Notes: generated by a model not told the origin, from the letters alone. A DNA stretch of 64,000 nt from Portunus trituberculatus (GCF_017591435.1 NC_059290.1:1326725-1390724); one strand, 5' to 3'; positions 12,341-27,960 are shown, counted from the first letter of the stretch. A program made the numbers and translations.

Positions 12341-12955
12341 TAATGATAATAATAATGTGGTAGACACAGCCGAGGTGGGGGTAGTAAAGATGTCTTGGCA
12401 GCTTTGCCTCTTGGCAGCACTGCAGAGGCTACAAGATGTGGCATGAGAGCTGTCTGCATTACTAGGTGGCTGATCGAGCTGGAATTGGCTCAGACACAGG
12501 CCAGTCAGAGGAAGTAAGTCACCGTCGTAGTCACTCCGTCTCTTGCCGCCTGCCTGAATGTTCCCGCGCTGTCGCCGTTAACCCGCCACTTATATTGTCT
12601 CACTGTCCTCACTGCTGCTGTTAGTTGTGTAATTATGTGCTGTACTTTATCAGTTGCTCCTTTTCAAATAAGCTAAGAACTTGTGCCCTCATTGTTGTTA
12701 GCCTGCCTTTCCGTGTGTCTGTCTGAGTCATTTGCCAGCCCTGGTGTGTCTGGTAAGTACCAAGGTGCTTTAAGGTGTGCTGCCTCGCCTCTGCTAGTTA
12801 ACGGATCCACGTTCAAGTTCCTGGGTGAGTTACCACCGCCTTCGTCCTGTACCTCCTATTCAACAGCTTTGTTAGAGGCTGTGAAAACGAGAGTACGACG
12901 ACGTAACAGTTGTTAGAAGCTGTGGGATGTAAAATGCCTTTCCTAGTCCGGCTTA
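12341..12955. other. Unassigned, no gene supported
   Basis: Mixed sequence with CTGCC-rich parts. The open frame at 12683-12916 shows no recognisable domain. Confidence 0.3.
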
Positions 12956-13940
<985 letters not shown>

Positions 13941-13948
13941 TTCTATTG

Positions 13949-14819
13949 CAGTGTTTCTCATCTCAACCTTTGTTGGTTGGCAGCGCACTAAAGGCATGTT
14001 TTTGATTTGGCGACGCACCATCTCTTTAGTTGCATAATTAATTAACCTTTTACTCCTTCACGGACGGTGTGTTAACCATAATATCTCAGTTACACAATAT
14101 TATTGATAAAATAATAGGTACAAATAAACAGCAGGAAACAGTGTGTACTGTAAATAAACTATTATTACAAAAAATACATACCTTATCAATGAGACACCTG
14201 TGCCTGCCTGGATTTACATATCCTCTCTATGTTGGGAGGGACAGTTGAGACACTCTCATTTCCTCTTCAACAGAAAGCAAGTTTACTCAGGGACTTAATA
14301 CCAAATACTTCAATTTTTAATACCAGATTCACTTTTTCAATACCAAACTAATGATAAAGCATGTTTTCGTAGTTTTATATTAGTACCTGTGAGTTGTATG
14401 ACTTGCATGAGACGCTTAAATCTCGAAACAAGTGTGGCAACCGGAGGTTTTGAGAGAGGGAGGAACAGGGGAGGGACAGCCTGGAAGGATATGAAAAATA
14501 GTTGTCGTGGGTCGCTATCTGGTCGGCGTGGCCGTAACTAATGACTATTTATTCGAAGCCTTATAATGGTAATCCTGGCGTCTCGGGTCTGCTGGGTGAC
14601 GTTGAAAACAGAATGATGCAGTACTGGCAAAAATTCACCCTGAACGTTCCGACTCAGATAAGAAAAACATTAATTAAACTTTTAATTACTACTTGCTTAC
14701 TTTTATGGTAGCTCAGGAATGCTAGCTGACTGCACCTCTGATGGACGGGTACAGGACGTGTCCGAGTACTCGCGGCGCACTTATGTGATTCCCGCGGCGC
14801 ACAGGTTGAGAAACACTGA
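13949..14819. mobile_element. hAT-like nonautonomous DNA transposon
   Basis: The left end reads CAGTGTTTCTCA..CAACCT and the right end AGGTTGAGAAACACTG, the inverted end style of hAT elements. The flanking 8-mers TTCTATTG (13941-13948) and ATCTATTG (14820-14827) differ by one base, fitting the 8-bp target duplication of hAT. The 870-bp inside has no transposase frame. GCGCAC sequences lie near both ends. Confidence 0.8.
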
Positions 14820-14936
14820 ATCTATTGGCTGACTACTATCCTGTCATCAGATCTACGAGTATCACCAGGTAAAGCGAGTAGTAGCTATGTATTCACCGAT
14901 CATCTCATACCTAGTGTGCAAATGCGAAGAGCGAGA

Positions 14937-15104
<168 letters not shown>

Positions 15105-15244
15105 GACCTTTAGCCTGGTCAAATTTCATCTGTCTGTCTCTTCTTGATCTTCGCTTCACATAAATACCGCTCTCGCACCTTCATCATCTCAGTTGGCTCA
15201 CTCTCTAAGCACCTCTCATTCTCTCAGCAATTCTCGTCACTTCT

Positions 15245-15440
15245 TGATACAGTGGACCCTCGATGCAACGGACTAAAAGAGGAGACCACTGGTCCATTAA
15301 AGTAGATTGTCCATTAGAGCGAGGGTACCCCCTAGGGTGTGAAAATACAATGGTGTCTCGGGATACGAGCGTCTCTCCTTAACAAGGAAAATATACTCGG
15401 AAAATTCGCCTTGTTATACGAGCATTCGCTTGGGTTATGA
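15245..15440. mobile_element. Mariner-like MITE end fragments
   Basis: Two pieces look like transposon ends: ACAGTGGACCCTCGATGCAAC at about 15251 (first 20 bases shown in family style) and ACAATGGTGTCTCGGGATAC at about 15348. Both have the CAGTGG..CTCG pattern of Tc1/mariner-type MITEs. Neither has a visible partner end here. Confidence 0.4.
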
Positions 15441-15482
15441 GCCACGTTCCTGCCCCTGCATGATGAATCACGCTTTCAGTGT

Positions 15483-15566
<84 letters not shown>
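15483..15566. repeat. (AC)n microsatellite
   Basis: About 84 bp of AC lies directly upstream of a 5'-truncated LINE end. Confidence 0.95.
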
Positions 15567-16160
<594 letters not shown>

Positions 16161-16251
16161 TTTCCACTTTGTTTTTCATACTCAGTTAATTTCACCAACA
16201 TTAGCATTGTCATTGCAGCTTCACCTACTTCATCCTGCTGTTGCCCTTTCT

Positions 16252-16455
<204 letters not shown>

Positions 16456-16527
<72 letters not shown>
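16456..16527. repeat. (AC)n tail of the SINE fragment
   Basis: It begins at GAATTACACAC, the regular 3' end of SINE type B. Confidence 0.9.
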
Positions 16528-16531
<4 letters not shown>

Positions 16532-16576
16532 TATCTCCCCTCCATCCTGTTTATCTTCCCTGCATCCAGTTCCATA

Positions 16577-16925
<349 letters not shown>

Positions 16926-17695
16926 TATTATGTCTGTACACTTGACTGGTCTCAGTACGCTTCTCCCGTGAGTTTTAAACTATCGGACAAACATTCAGGT
17001 CTGCTGGTTCAGGTGTTTGGAGGCTTACTGGATGAAACAGTACAGTTGAGATTGAGATCTCAGAAAATTTTCACATACCTTGGTAGTGTAGTGCGTAATG
17101 ACCGTGGGCCGAGCCAGGAAGTTGTACGGCGGATTGGCCACGGCCTTATGGACTCACTCAACACGATTATTTAGCGTTGTCGGTACCTGTCCAAACTGAT
17201 GAAGGTTCGGATCTTCAAGTCACTGGTGATCCCTGTCTTACTCTATGGTTGTGAGATATGGACGCTGAACACCGATCTGAAAAGGTGAATTGATGTCTTT
17301 GGTACGAGATGTCTTCGCAGGATCATGGGGGTACCGCTGGTATGACTTTGTGTCAAATCAGCGGTTGCTCAGCGAGACTGATTCGAGGCCGATTACCAGC
17401 ATAGTCCGTCAACGCTAACTGCGACTATATGGGCATGTGACACGCTACCCGGAACCCGATCCTGCATATCGTGTTGTCTCCGAAAAGGATAACCCAGCAT
17501 GGAGGAGGCCAAGGGGACGTTCACAGAACTCATGGTTGTGGCAAGTAGATGCCTCTTGCTGGAAGTTACTTGGCAGGGGAAGGAAGCCTGCATGGAGACT
17601 CGCGAGGCGTGACCACCTGGAGTGGCGCCATAGGGTATGCCAGGCGACGCACCCCCTAGCGTATGTCCCTATGATTGATTGATTGATACAGGATG
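16926..17695 (+). pseudogene. LINE C-terminal (reverse transcriptase/ORF2) fragment
   Basis: Across shifting frames it reads FTYLGSVVRNDRGPSQEVVRR, then PVLLYGCEIWTLNTDLKR, FGTRCLRRIMG, ARYPEPDPAYRVVSE and PAWRRPRG. These are the RT thumb and C-terminal motifs of a non-LTR retrotransposon. In-frame stops show that it is dead. It ends in ATTGATTGATTGATA, the likely simple-sequence tail (about 17671-17688). Confidence 0.8.
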
Positions 17696-17699
17696 ACTG

Positions 17700-17704
<5 letters not shown>

Positions 17705-17784
<80 letters not shown>
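17705..17784. repeat. (GT)n microsatellite
   Basis: About 80 bp of GT with one TTG interruption. Confidence 0.95.
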
Positions 17785-17785
<1 letters not shown>

Positions 17786-18948
17786 TCCGTCAATATGTGT
17801 ATATACTCCCTTTCATCATATGGTTCTGTTACTGGAGTTTTATGAATTGAATAAAGTCAAAGATTTATCACTCTTCTCACTGTTCATCCCAGTAACTCTT
17901 GTGTAGAATAAAGTTATTCATCTTATTATTTGTCTTTGGGTAAATTAAGATTGGTTTTCTTTTTTGTCTTTTATTTAACAAAACATATTTATTTAAGTGG
18001 GTAACAATCTTAACACACGACTGCAGTAACTTCACTCTCTCACTCACAGTCTTTTACTAGCTTTCACTGTGTCACGGTCAAAGTGCTTCTCCCTTTTTCA
18101 CGATGACTGATGGCATTCTGCTGTTCTGACTGATGAGACTACCATGGAACCCTATAGTATTGATGTCATTAACACAGTTATGACGTCGACCAGAAATAAC
18201 TGGCAAGTCAAGGGGTTGTCTACCTATGACGTACAATATCTCCTACCAGTGGGGTGTCTATAGATAACGAGCTGAAAAAGGGATAATCCTTACCGTTGTG
18301 TATTAAACAAGATGATTAGCGGTGTAATGTTACCGCTTGCGGCGACGAAAGTTCCTACATATATCCTTCCCTTTCACTCTACTATTCATGATTATTCATT
18401 CATTCAGTCTTCATTATTCTACTTAATTAGGTTCCATTCAATCCATCATAACGCTTGCTACAGGTTCAAGTTATTTGTGCGGTTTCGTGAGCAATGACAA
18501 TGGAAACTTCTTCAGTGTTTATTACATTACGTTATATCTTGCCAGTTTTTCTTTTTTTTCTTTTACTTCATTTATCTTTATACTTAATTGTGATGACATT
18601 GCTGATTCATTTGTGCTTCTTTTTGGGACCAAAGAAAGTACTATAGCTTTACTGGAGATCATGATATTGTATTTACTTCCCATTAAGATCAATCAATATC
18701 CAAGTTTGGCTATTAATTATTGAAAATGCGAAAGGTTGTTTCCTGGTTCACAAAAAAAAAACTAAAATGTGCCAACAATAGTAGTGGCACATGCCTCGCC
18801 ATCATTTGCATTGGCGTAAGGAGGCAAACTGTCTATACCTCTTCCCAGGTCATACCATCGTGTGTACTGTGAAGGTGTCTGTTCAATGTATGAACAGTGA
18901 TCAGATAAACCTTATCTTGCTGGCAGATAATAGTGGCCTTGTGAGGCA
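17785..18948. other. No gene or repeat recognised
   Basis: AT-rich sequence upstream of SLC16 copy B. It should hold that gene's promoter, but no TATA box or initiator stands out. The open frames at 18312-18723 have no signature. Confidence 0.4.
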
Positions 18949-19053
18949 ATGACTTGGCGCTTTTCCACCTCCACCCCAATCAAGCCTCACTCCTCTGCTG
19001 GAACCACCCAACCCAGAGCATTCCGTCACCTGCATTGCACGCCACGTCACGCC

Positions 19054-22000
19054 ATGCCCGAGATTCCACAGATGTCCCAGGCAGGAAGCTCTGGGAAAGT
19101 TTACTCGGTGGTGCAGAACATCATGCCTTCAGAGGAGATCAGCAGGACTGTCAAATCCCCAACCCAAGACTGGACATCGCGGGTGCCTGATGGAGGGTGG
19201 GGATGGCTGGTGGTGGGCGGCAGCTTCATACTTGCGGTGAGTGGAGCCTTGCTTTCAGAGGAGACTGCGAGGCAGTGTTATTGTTGGTGATCGAATAACC
19301 CCTACACACTACCACCTACACCTACCCAATGTCGTTTTCTCACTCATGTTAGATTCGGGAAAGTATTTATGATTATTAACCAGTCATATTCATTGTTTGT
19401 TATCTATGATATTTTCAAAGGAGTCTTAGAAATCTTTACATCATTATGACAATCTATCTTTCATTGGGAGGTGGTGGCGTAGTGGATAAGATGGTGAGCG
19501 TGGGATCGGGCAGACGTCTACGCGTAGGTTCGAATCCCACCACATACCGCTTTGAAGCTATGCCATTTGTCGAGTGGTTTAAAGTTACCTACATGTCATC
19601 ATGATACCCAGGTTCTAGGTGGTTACACCAAAGATGTGCTTGGGTGGTGATATGGGCCCTAATATGGGTACCACTATAAATAAAGTTGCCTGCGTCACTA
19701 ATGGGCGGAAGATTAACAGCGCTTCCCACATATACTCTTCAAGTATGCCTACAGGCGCTATGGGCCCATAATATAAAAAAAAAATTGGTTTAGTAAGATC
19801 AGCTTTCCTATTTTGCAATACATCAGTATTTTCAAAGCTCTCTCTTTGATAAGTCAACCAAGCGTCAGACTATCTGCAGTGACTCATGGTATTGTCGATT
19901 GCCTGATGCTGGGGAGCCTCTACCTAGTCGTTTAGTGTCACGTTTCCACAGATGGTGTTGCATCTGTTGAGTCAAGGATTCGGCATGATCTTTTCCCGCT
20001 ACCTACTGCAGGAGGGCACCTCCTCCAGTCTCAACTTCTGGCTCTTCAACGCTCACTCATGTCTATGGCATGTGATGGGGCTGATGGTGAGGCCGTTGGC
20101 ACAGGAGTTTGGGTGGAGACAAGTGGCCATAACTGGGGTGCTGCTGGCCTTCATGGCCCTCTTGCTCTCCGCCTTCACGCCCTCGCCGGTGTTCCTCTTC
20201 TTCTCCTTCTCCCTGCTGTCAGGTCAGGTCAGAACACAGGGCGTGTGACGCTAATGAGAGGCAAGTCGCTTGTCGTGAAGCACGTGATGTGTCTCGCTAG
20301 CTGATACTTTCCGGTCGGCAGGCACGGGCGGCGGCTTGGTGATCAGCATGACCTTCATTATCGTGCCATCCTACTTCAACCGGAGGCGCGGCATGGCCAA
20401 CGCTGTGATGATGGCGGGCGTGTGCATAGGGCAGATGGTGGGCCCGCCCTTCCTGCGCTTCCTGCAAGACGAGTACGGCTTCCGGGGCGCAACGCTCATC
20501 TTGTCTGGCATCATCCTCAACTGCTGCGTGGGCGCCGCCTTCTACCACCCAGTCGAGTGGCACTTGAAGCCGCCGCCTCAACCTGCAAGCCCACCTTGCA
20601 CAGAGCCTGCAGCTAAGGATTCCAGGCAAAGTGACTGTGGCGGCGAACAGGATGAGCGGGTGAGTCTGGTGGAATACATGCCTGGTAGAGGTGAGGATGG
20701 TACGCAGAGGGACAGAGAGGAATCAACAAGTACGGAACATAAACCAGATGCAGTAGATCTAGAGCCAGACAGTGATGCGCCTCAGCAAGGCGTAAGCCGA
20801 AGGACGCTGGTGGGACGAGTGGCGCGCAACACCGTGGCAGACCTTGTCATCCTTCGCTCACCGCGTGCCCTTATCATTGCCATCGGCTCCACCTTCTTCA
20901 TCATTGGCTTCTATAACTTTATTATGATGGTTCCTTTCGTCATACAGATCGCCGGTCACAGCCTTGCGGACGCCGCAAACTGCATCTCTGCCTCAGCCTT
21001 TGCCAACCTGGTGATGCGCATACTGGGTTCAGTGCTCTCAGACTATGCCTGGTTCAACATGCGCCTCGCATACATGGCTGGCCTGGCTATCACTGCCTTC
21101 TCCATCATGGGTAAGGCAACGTCTTACTGACAAAAACACACACACACACACACACACGTGTAGCCCCTGTTCACCTAGCATTGAGTAGGTACGGGATGTA
21201 AATCGAGGAGTTGTGACCTTGTTGTCCCGGTGTGTGGTGTGTGCCTGGTCTCATCAGGCCTATCCGAAGATCGGAAATAATGAGCTCTGAGCTCGTTCCG
21301 TAGGGTAACGTCTGGCTGTCTCGTCAGAGACTGCAGCAGATCAAACAGTGAAACACACACACCCTTGTGAATCCTGTGAAAGAGTTGCAAGTAGTTAGCG
21401 CAATGAGATGCCGTCACTTCGAGGTCCCGATGGGTCGCTTCCCCGGAGTAAGTGAAATCACCTTCCACCCGTTGAAGAGCCAACCAGTCTGGTATTGAGT
21501 TGGTTGGAGTAGGGGAGTAGTATTGCGGGAGGTGCGACTCGTTCGGTATATCTTGTAAGAATTGATAAATTATGCTTTGAATTGATCTAGGGTGACGTTG
21601 GTGAGAGCTCGTAACTGTTGTCTTAGGGAGTTTAGGAACGTTGCTCCTCAGCGTCTGTACTCAGGTAAGGGCCCGAGGGTGAACTCTACTCACGTTACAG
21701 AATCTGTCTAGTCGTTGGTGTTCGTGGAAGCGTAGCTCTGTGTTATTGGAAGAGAGGCCCTGCATAATCTTCCATACATAAACAATTAGGTATTGCTCCC
21801 AATGTTGCTCCAGAAAGTAGAGTTTGAGGATAATGGTTTGCTCTCAATTATTTAGACGTCTTACAGTTAATATGCGGTAGGTAAAAATGACTTTTGTACC
21901 GATTCAAGTGGGACCATAGCTGGCAGTAATATTCCAATAAGGGAGCAACTCTCTTCCTTTTCACAAAAGTACGCGTACTTACTACACACACTTACTTCAC

Positions 22001-23058
22001 GCAAAAAAAAAAAAAAAAAAAAATGGCGACTCTTGATCCAGCCTTGGAGTCTTCTTCTTGAGAGAGGACCATAAATGTTCCCAGACCAGACTGCTCTTCC
22101 AGTAGCAACCCAAAATATCTTGACACCTCCCTCAATTTTTCTTCATTAACTTCTGCAACATTCGCGGTCTTAGTTTTCAATTTGTAGAACACCACCTCTC
22201 CTCTACTAAACCTCATCTTTTGCTCACCGAAACATAGCTGAGGCAACTGACAGTAGCCCCTTCTCTGTTCCCTCCTACTTTCTCTATTCTCATTTTCTTT
22301 CTAAAGCTGGATGTTGCATCTGTATGCGCTACGACTTAAATTGCTCTCATGCCCACGCTCTTGAATTTTCTGAGTTTTTCACCCTCTGATTTTGACTCAG
22401 TAGTCACTCTCTAACTAAATTTATTTGTGTTGTCTATCTCTCCACTAACTCCTCTGATTATTATATTGACTATTTAGTATTTAGCATCCAAAATGGAGCA
22501 CATTTTATCCCTCTATCCTTTTGCGGGGATCTCCATCCTTAGAGATTTCAATGTTCACCACCAGCTTTGGCTTGCTTGTCTCTTCACTGATCATCCTGGT
22601 AAAGTAGTCTTCAACTTTGCTATCCTCTAAGACCTAGAGCAACTGGTGCAACACCCTACTCGTATTCCTGACCTACTTGAAGATACACCCAAAATGCTTG
22701 ACCTTTTCTTTATCTCTAATCCTTCTGCTTATGCTGTTACCCTATTTTCATAATCTCATATCTGTATCTTGTTCTATTTCTCCAATCCCTATTCAGGATC
22801 CCCCAAAGCAGAGGTGCCTCTAAAGTTTTGCCTTTCTGCCAGATCGGGGGAACCAGAGGAGGTATTATGCTATTTTTTCCTGGAATGATTACTGCTTCCG
22901 TGTCAGCCACCCGTCTCTGTGTGCTGAACGCATAACAGAGGTGATAGTGTCTGGCATGGAGGCTTACATTCTTCACTCTTTTTCTCAAACTAAATCTCTA
23001 AACCTTGGTTTAACACAGACTGATCTCGTGCTATACATGATAGAAAGTTTTTTTATTT

Positions 23059-23089
<31 letters not shown>

Positions 23090-25459
23090 CGTAGGGAAGA
23101 GGGCCAGCCAAGTGCAAAAAAAAAGAAAGTTAGAAAAAGGCACACTTGAGCGCTGGCTCTCCAAAGAGTTCAAAAGGTGCCAAAACCGTCAGCCAGAATT
23201 AGGGGAGCAAATGCCTCGATACCTCCCTCTTATAAGAAGACAAGTTGTAGGAATTCGAAAATACAGATGCAGGGAGGGAGTTCCAGAGTTTACCAGTGAA
23301 AGGGATGAATGATTGAGCGTACTGGTTAACTCTTGCATTAGGGAGTTGGACAGAATAGGGATGAGAGGAAGAAGAAAGCCTTGTGCAGCGTGGCCGCAGG
23401 AGGAGGGGAGGCATGCAGTTAGCAAGATCAGTAGAACAGCTACCATGAAAATAGGTAAAATAGGTTGCCCGCAAAAGGTAGTTGACTCTTCCATCATCTG
23501 AATCTCATGCACTTTATATTTCTACCCGGATCGTGCCAAGTATGTTCTTCAACTTGCCAAACACTCCTTCATAAATAGAAAATGTCAAAATTTTTGAAAC
23601 TCAAACTTCCCTCGTGACTTCTGGCATCTGGCCAAAAAACATCTCCAATAACTTTACTTCTTCATCTTTCCCTTCTTTATTTCATCCGGATGGCACAACT
23701 GCCATCACATCTGTCTCTAAAGTTGAATTTTTCTCTCAAACCTTTGCTAACAACTCCACCTTTGATGATTCTGGGCTTGTCCCTCTCTCTCCAACTCCCT
23801 CTTACTATTTCATGCCTTCAGTTGAAGTTCGTAATGATGATACCAAGTCTTTTCAGAGATGACCAACCCTTCAGGAAGTCAACAGATCACGCAGGGACGC
23901 CATAGAACGCCTGACTTCTGATCTTTCTAAGATTTTTGATTGGGACAGAGAAAACTTAGTAGTTTTCAATGCTTCAAGAACTCAATTTCTCCATCTGTCA
24001 ACTCGACACAACCTTCCAGACGACTATCCACTCTTCTTCAATGACAATCAACTGTCTCCCTCTTCCACACTGAATATCCTCGGTCTGTCCTTTACTCATA
24101 ATCTTAACCGGAAAATTCACATCTCATCTCTTGCTAAAACAGCTTCTATGAAGTTAGGCGTTCTGCGGCGTCTCCGCCAGTTTTTCTCGCCCCTCCAGCT
24201 GCTAACTCTGTACAAGGGCCTTATCCGTCCTTGTATGGAGTACTCTTCGCATGTTTTGGGGGGTTCCACTCATACAGCTTTATTAGAGAGGGTGGAATCA
24301 AAAGCTTTTCGTCTCATCAACTCCCCTCCTCTGACTGACTGTCTGTCTTCAGCTTCTTTCTCACCGCCGAAATGTTGCATCTCTTTCTATCTTTTATCAT
24401 TATTTTCATGCTAACTGTTCTACTGATCTTGCTACCTGCATGCCTCCCCTCCTCCTGCGGCCTCGCTGCACAAGGCTTTCTTCTTCCTCTCATCCCTATT
24501 CTGTCCAGCTCTCTAATGCAAGAGTTAACCAGTATTCTCAATCATTCATACCTTTCACTGGTAAACTCCCTACCTGCTTCTGTATTTCCATCTTCTTACG
24601 ACTTGACATCTTTTAAGAGAGATGTCAAGACATTTGTCCCTGAATTTTGGTTAACTCTCTTGTCTTTTAGGAACTGGCAAAACAGTGGGCCTTTTTTTCC
24701 ATATTTTGTTGCCCTTTGCCAGCTGTCCCTCCTGCATAAAAGGAAAAAAAACATCAATCATAGCATTAGACTCTAGGAAGGTGATGACCCGATCGTGATG
24801 TGCAAGAAGTGGAGATACATATAATCGACCTTTCTTGAAACCATATTGTCCGTTATATTTTTTTTTTAGTCTCCAAGATATGTAGTAATTTTCTTGATAA
24901 TTTTTTTGAATTTTTTCATGATATGCAAGATGAGACCTATGGGCATATAGTTTTTAGCCTCACTTCGTGAATCCCCTTTAAAAACTAGGGTGATTTTGGG
25001 CTATCTGAGATGTGGCACGATACTCATTGCAAGAGAGTTTTGGTAAAAAAAGAGGATTGGTTTTGCCACCACACCCGCACATTTTCTCTAAAAAAGATCG
25101 CTGGTATTTGGTCGGTGCCGGTTGCTGAGTTATTTTCAGTATTTTTAAAGCTTTAGTTATGTCAGTAATGCTATTGGTGATGTTGCGGAGTTGTTGGTCT
25201 TGGTTAACTTGGTCTGTCTACATGAAGAAATCAACAGGGCAACTGAGAGCTTTTCCTTGAAGTGGTGTACGAGTACTAAAGAGAGTTTCGTAGTGTTTTC
25301 TTTGCATATTACTTATTTCTTCAGGGTCGGTGATTGTCTTATCACTGACCTTAAAAAGACCAACAGAGTTCTTTATTTTTGACTTCTTGAAGGCGTATGT
25401 ATAAAAATATTTAAGATTTTCTTTGATACATCTCACGGCCATTCTTCTTCGTGAGCGCG

Positions 25460-25543
<84 letters not shown>

Positions 25544-26428
25544 GTGCGTTCCTGCACACTTGAACTCTTCGTGTCCTCCCCAAGTGTTCCCGCTGCTGGA
25601 GTCGGTGCCGAGCATGATGGTGGTCATGATAACTTGGGGCATGGGCGTCGGCACCACCATGAGCCTCTTCAACCTTATCATGGTGAAATTCATGGGGCTT
25701 GAAAACCTTCCGCCGATGTTTGGGGGAACCTCGCTCATTCTAGCTTCTGGCTTCCTTACCATTGGTCCTCTTGTAGGTGAGTCTTTCTCCTCCCTCAAGT
25801 GTTATATATATATACCTGTATTATTTGCAATCACTGCCTGCCCAGCCCATTCCTTCATCTCACCTCTACGCTCTCTTTTTTCTTCTCATATTTTTCCCTC
25901 TGATGCTCCTTTCCGCTCACCTCTTTCTGTATTTTACCTGTCCTTCAGCACGATAAGTCTCACCTGGACAGTTTCCGGAAACTATTCACAAATAGTCAAA
26001 TGGAATGTTTCTTCTTTTATGAGTGCAGGCAGAACTTTGGTCGTGGTAGGAGTTCCAGCTTGATTTTACTAATCTTTACGGTGTTACTATAATTTTTTTT
26101 TCTGTTTATAAGAATTTGTGTTTTTACATGACCTATATAAAAAAATTTTAGTTTACCTACAAAAGATGTGCATGGTTTGTGTTTGTCGTTGTACAAGACC
26201 TGTAGATTCTGCCTCATCACTCAGTGTTACATCGCACCCTCCACCCGACCTGTCCTCACTGAACCCGGCACCCCTATAGGTCTGGTGCGGGACACGAGTG
26301 GCAGCTACGCAGTCAGTATGTGGGTCCTTTCTGGCTACGTCTACCTCGCCTTCTTCTTGTGGATGTTCATGCCAGCTGCCCAGGCGTACGACCGGCGCAA
26401 GATGGAGGCCGAAGCGGTGGCGTTGTAA
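19054..26428 (+). CDS. Monocarboxylate-transporter-like protein (SLC16/MFS), copy B, five exons
   Basis: Exons are 19054-19236, 19952-20222, 20322-21110, 25585-25776 and 26280-26428, giving about 527 residues, normal for the family. All introns are GT..AG and the phases fit. Exon 1 carries VPDGGWGWLVV at the start of the first membrane segment, the SLC16 signature; exon 3 has the YFNRRRGMANAVMMAG loop. An in-frame ATG at 18949 would add 35 residues; 19054 is preferred because SLC16 proteins have short N-termini, but this is not certain. The product should be a plasma-membrane proton-coupled carrier of monocarboxylates or a similar substrate. Compared with copy A, the central cytoplasmic loop differs most, with two extra residues. 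Intron 3 has grown to about 4.5 kb by transposon stacking. No disabling change is visible. Confidence 0.88.
19463..19790 (+). mobile_element. tRNA-derived SINE in intron 1 of SLC16 copy B
   Basis: The head has pol III boxes (GGCGTAGTGGATAAG at about 19480 and GGTTCGAATCCC at about 19528); the tail is an A run at about 19780. ATTGG borders both sides. The matching intron of copy A (about 125-145) runs straight through without it, so the insertion postdates the duplication or was lost in copy A. It is not related to SINE types A or B. Confidence 0.8.
21156..21363 (+). mobile_element. SINE type A, 5'-truncated
   Basis: It starts within the body (CACGTGTAGCCCCTGTTCACC), lacks the tRNA head, and ends CAAACAGTGAAACACACACAC. 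It is inserted at the AC run of SLC16 copy B intron 3. Confidence 0.9.
21364..21990. other. Unassigned part of the intron 3 insertion
   Basis: No match to other parts of this window and no coding signature were seen. It is probably an unrecognised repeat because it lies within the stretch absent from copy A. Confidence 0.3.
22005..24776 (+). pseudogene. LINE (endonuclease plus RT C-terminus), internally deleted and interrupted
   Basis: Across frame changes the plus strand gives endonuclease pieces NIRGLSSNF-like (about 22158) and ILRDFNVHHQLWL (about 22535-22580), then FWHLAKNISNNFTSSSFPS-like linker (about 23620-23670), then FNASRTQFLHL and RRLRQFFSPLQLLTLYKGLIR (about 23960-24230), ending with the C-terminal FLLPLIPILSSSL frame (about 24480). 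The RT palm that should lie near 23860-23930 is missing. A second LINE end is inserted in reverse at about 23047-23503. The element is dead. Confidence 0.8.
23047..23503 (-). mobile_element. Antisense 3' end of the same LINE family, nested
   Basis: The minus strand reads TDLANCMPPLLLRPRCTRL and PFTGKLWNSLPASVFSNSY, the same C-terminus as the host element has on the plus strand at 24420-24620. Its 3' end is an A/TAAA-rich tail (the T run at 23047-23089). It splits the host frame between LYMIES and HALYIST. Confidence 0.8.
24777..25445 (-). pseudogene. LINE reverse transcriptase N-terminal fragment of another family
   Basis: On the minus strand it reads ENLKYFYTYAFKKSKIKNSV and TITDPEEISN (about 25310-25430), then a stretch with LPKLSCNEYRATSQIAQ, and finally YGFKKGRLYVS and LLAHHDRVITFLES (about 24780-24850). 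This is the region before the RT palm of a non-LTR element; several stops are present. Confidence 0.7.
25460..25542. repeat. (GC)n/(AC)n before SLC16 copy B exon 4
   Basis: A short GC run passes into AC and ends in the same CCGTGCGTTCCTGC as in copy A at 1556. Confidence 0.95.
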
Positions 26429-27055
26429 TCCAAAGACAGGATAAACCTCGTGTGGGGCTCGCTGTATGTCACAGCCTGCTGGGTGCTAATGTAAGAATGG
26501 CGGTGTTTTATTTTGTTGGTTTATAGTTTATCGTTCATAGGCGAATTTTGAGTTTACCTTTAAAATCTTCAGTTGCACCTGTGCAGTCAGTGGTCAGTGC
26601 GTGTCTTCATAAGATTATTGGTTATGAAAATTGCAGGTTACGTCTTTAGCAAACTTCTTTTTGAGCAGCGGTTCCTCAGATATGACAGAAATATTATGCA
26701 TAAAGCAAGGTGATATCACTACTAAAGGTTTGAGGTGCTGTGTCATACCGTTCTTCACAAATGAAATTTGAACAAGCGTCTGACAATGATGCCCGTTTGT
26801 CAGTGTTTGTTTCAGACCGTGACTTAACTGGCAAAAATATAGTTTGATATCATACGTGGTTAATGAGAGCAATTATTGGAGTAAATAGATATTCCAACCA
26901 CTCATCCTTTCGTGACGTGACGTGACGTTTAACTCCGACCTAACAGTAACTACCCATTCAACCAGCAGTTCTGTCCTCTGCAACTGAATCTCTGCCTAAG
27001 TATGGCACTGCGAGGGGAGGAGTCAGAGAGAAACGGGTTGCTGTATTGGAGTAGC
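26429..27055 (+). other. 3' UTR and flank of SLC16 copy B
   Basis: It nearly matches 2446-3075. No separate gene is supported. Confidence 0.7.
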
Positions 27056-27960
<905 letters not shown>

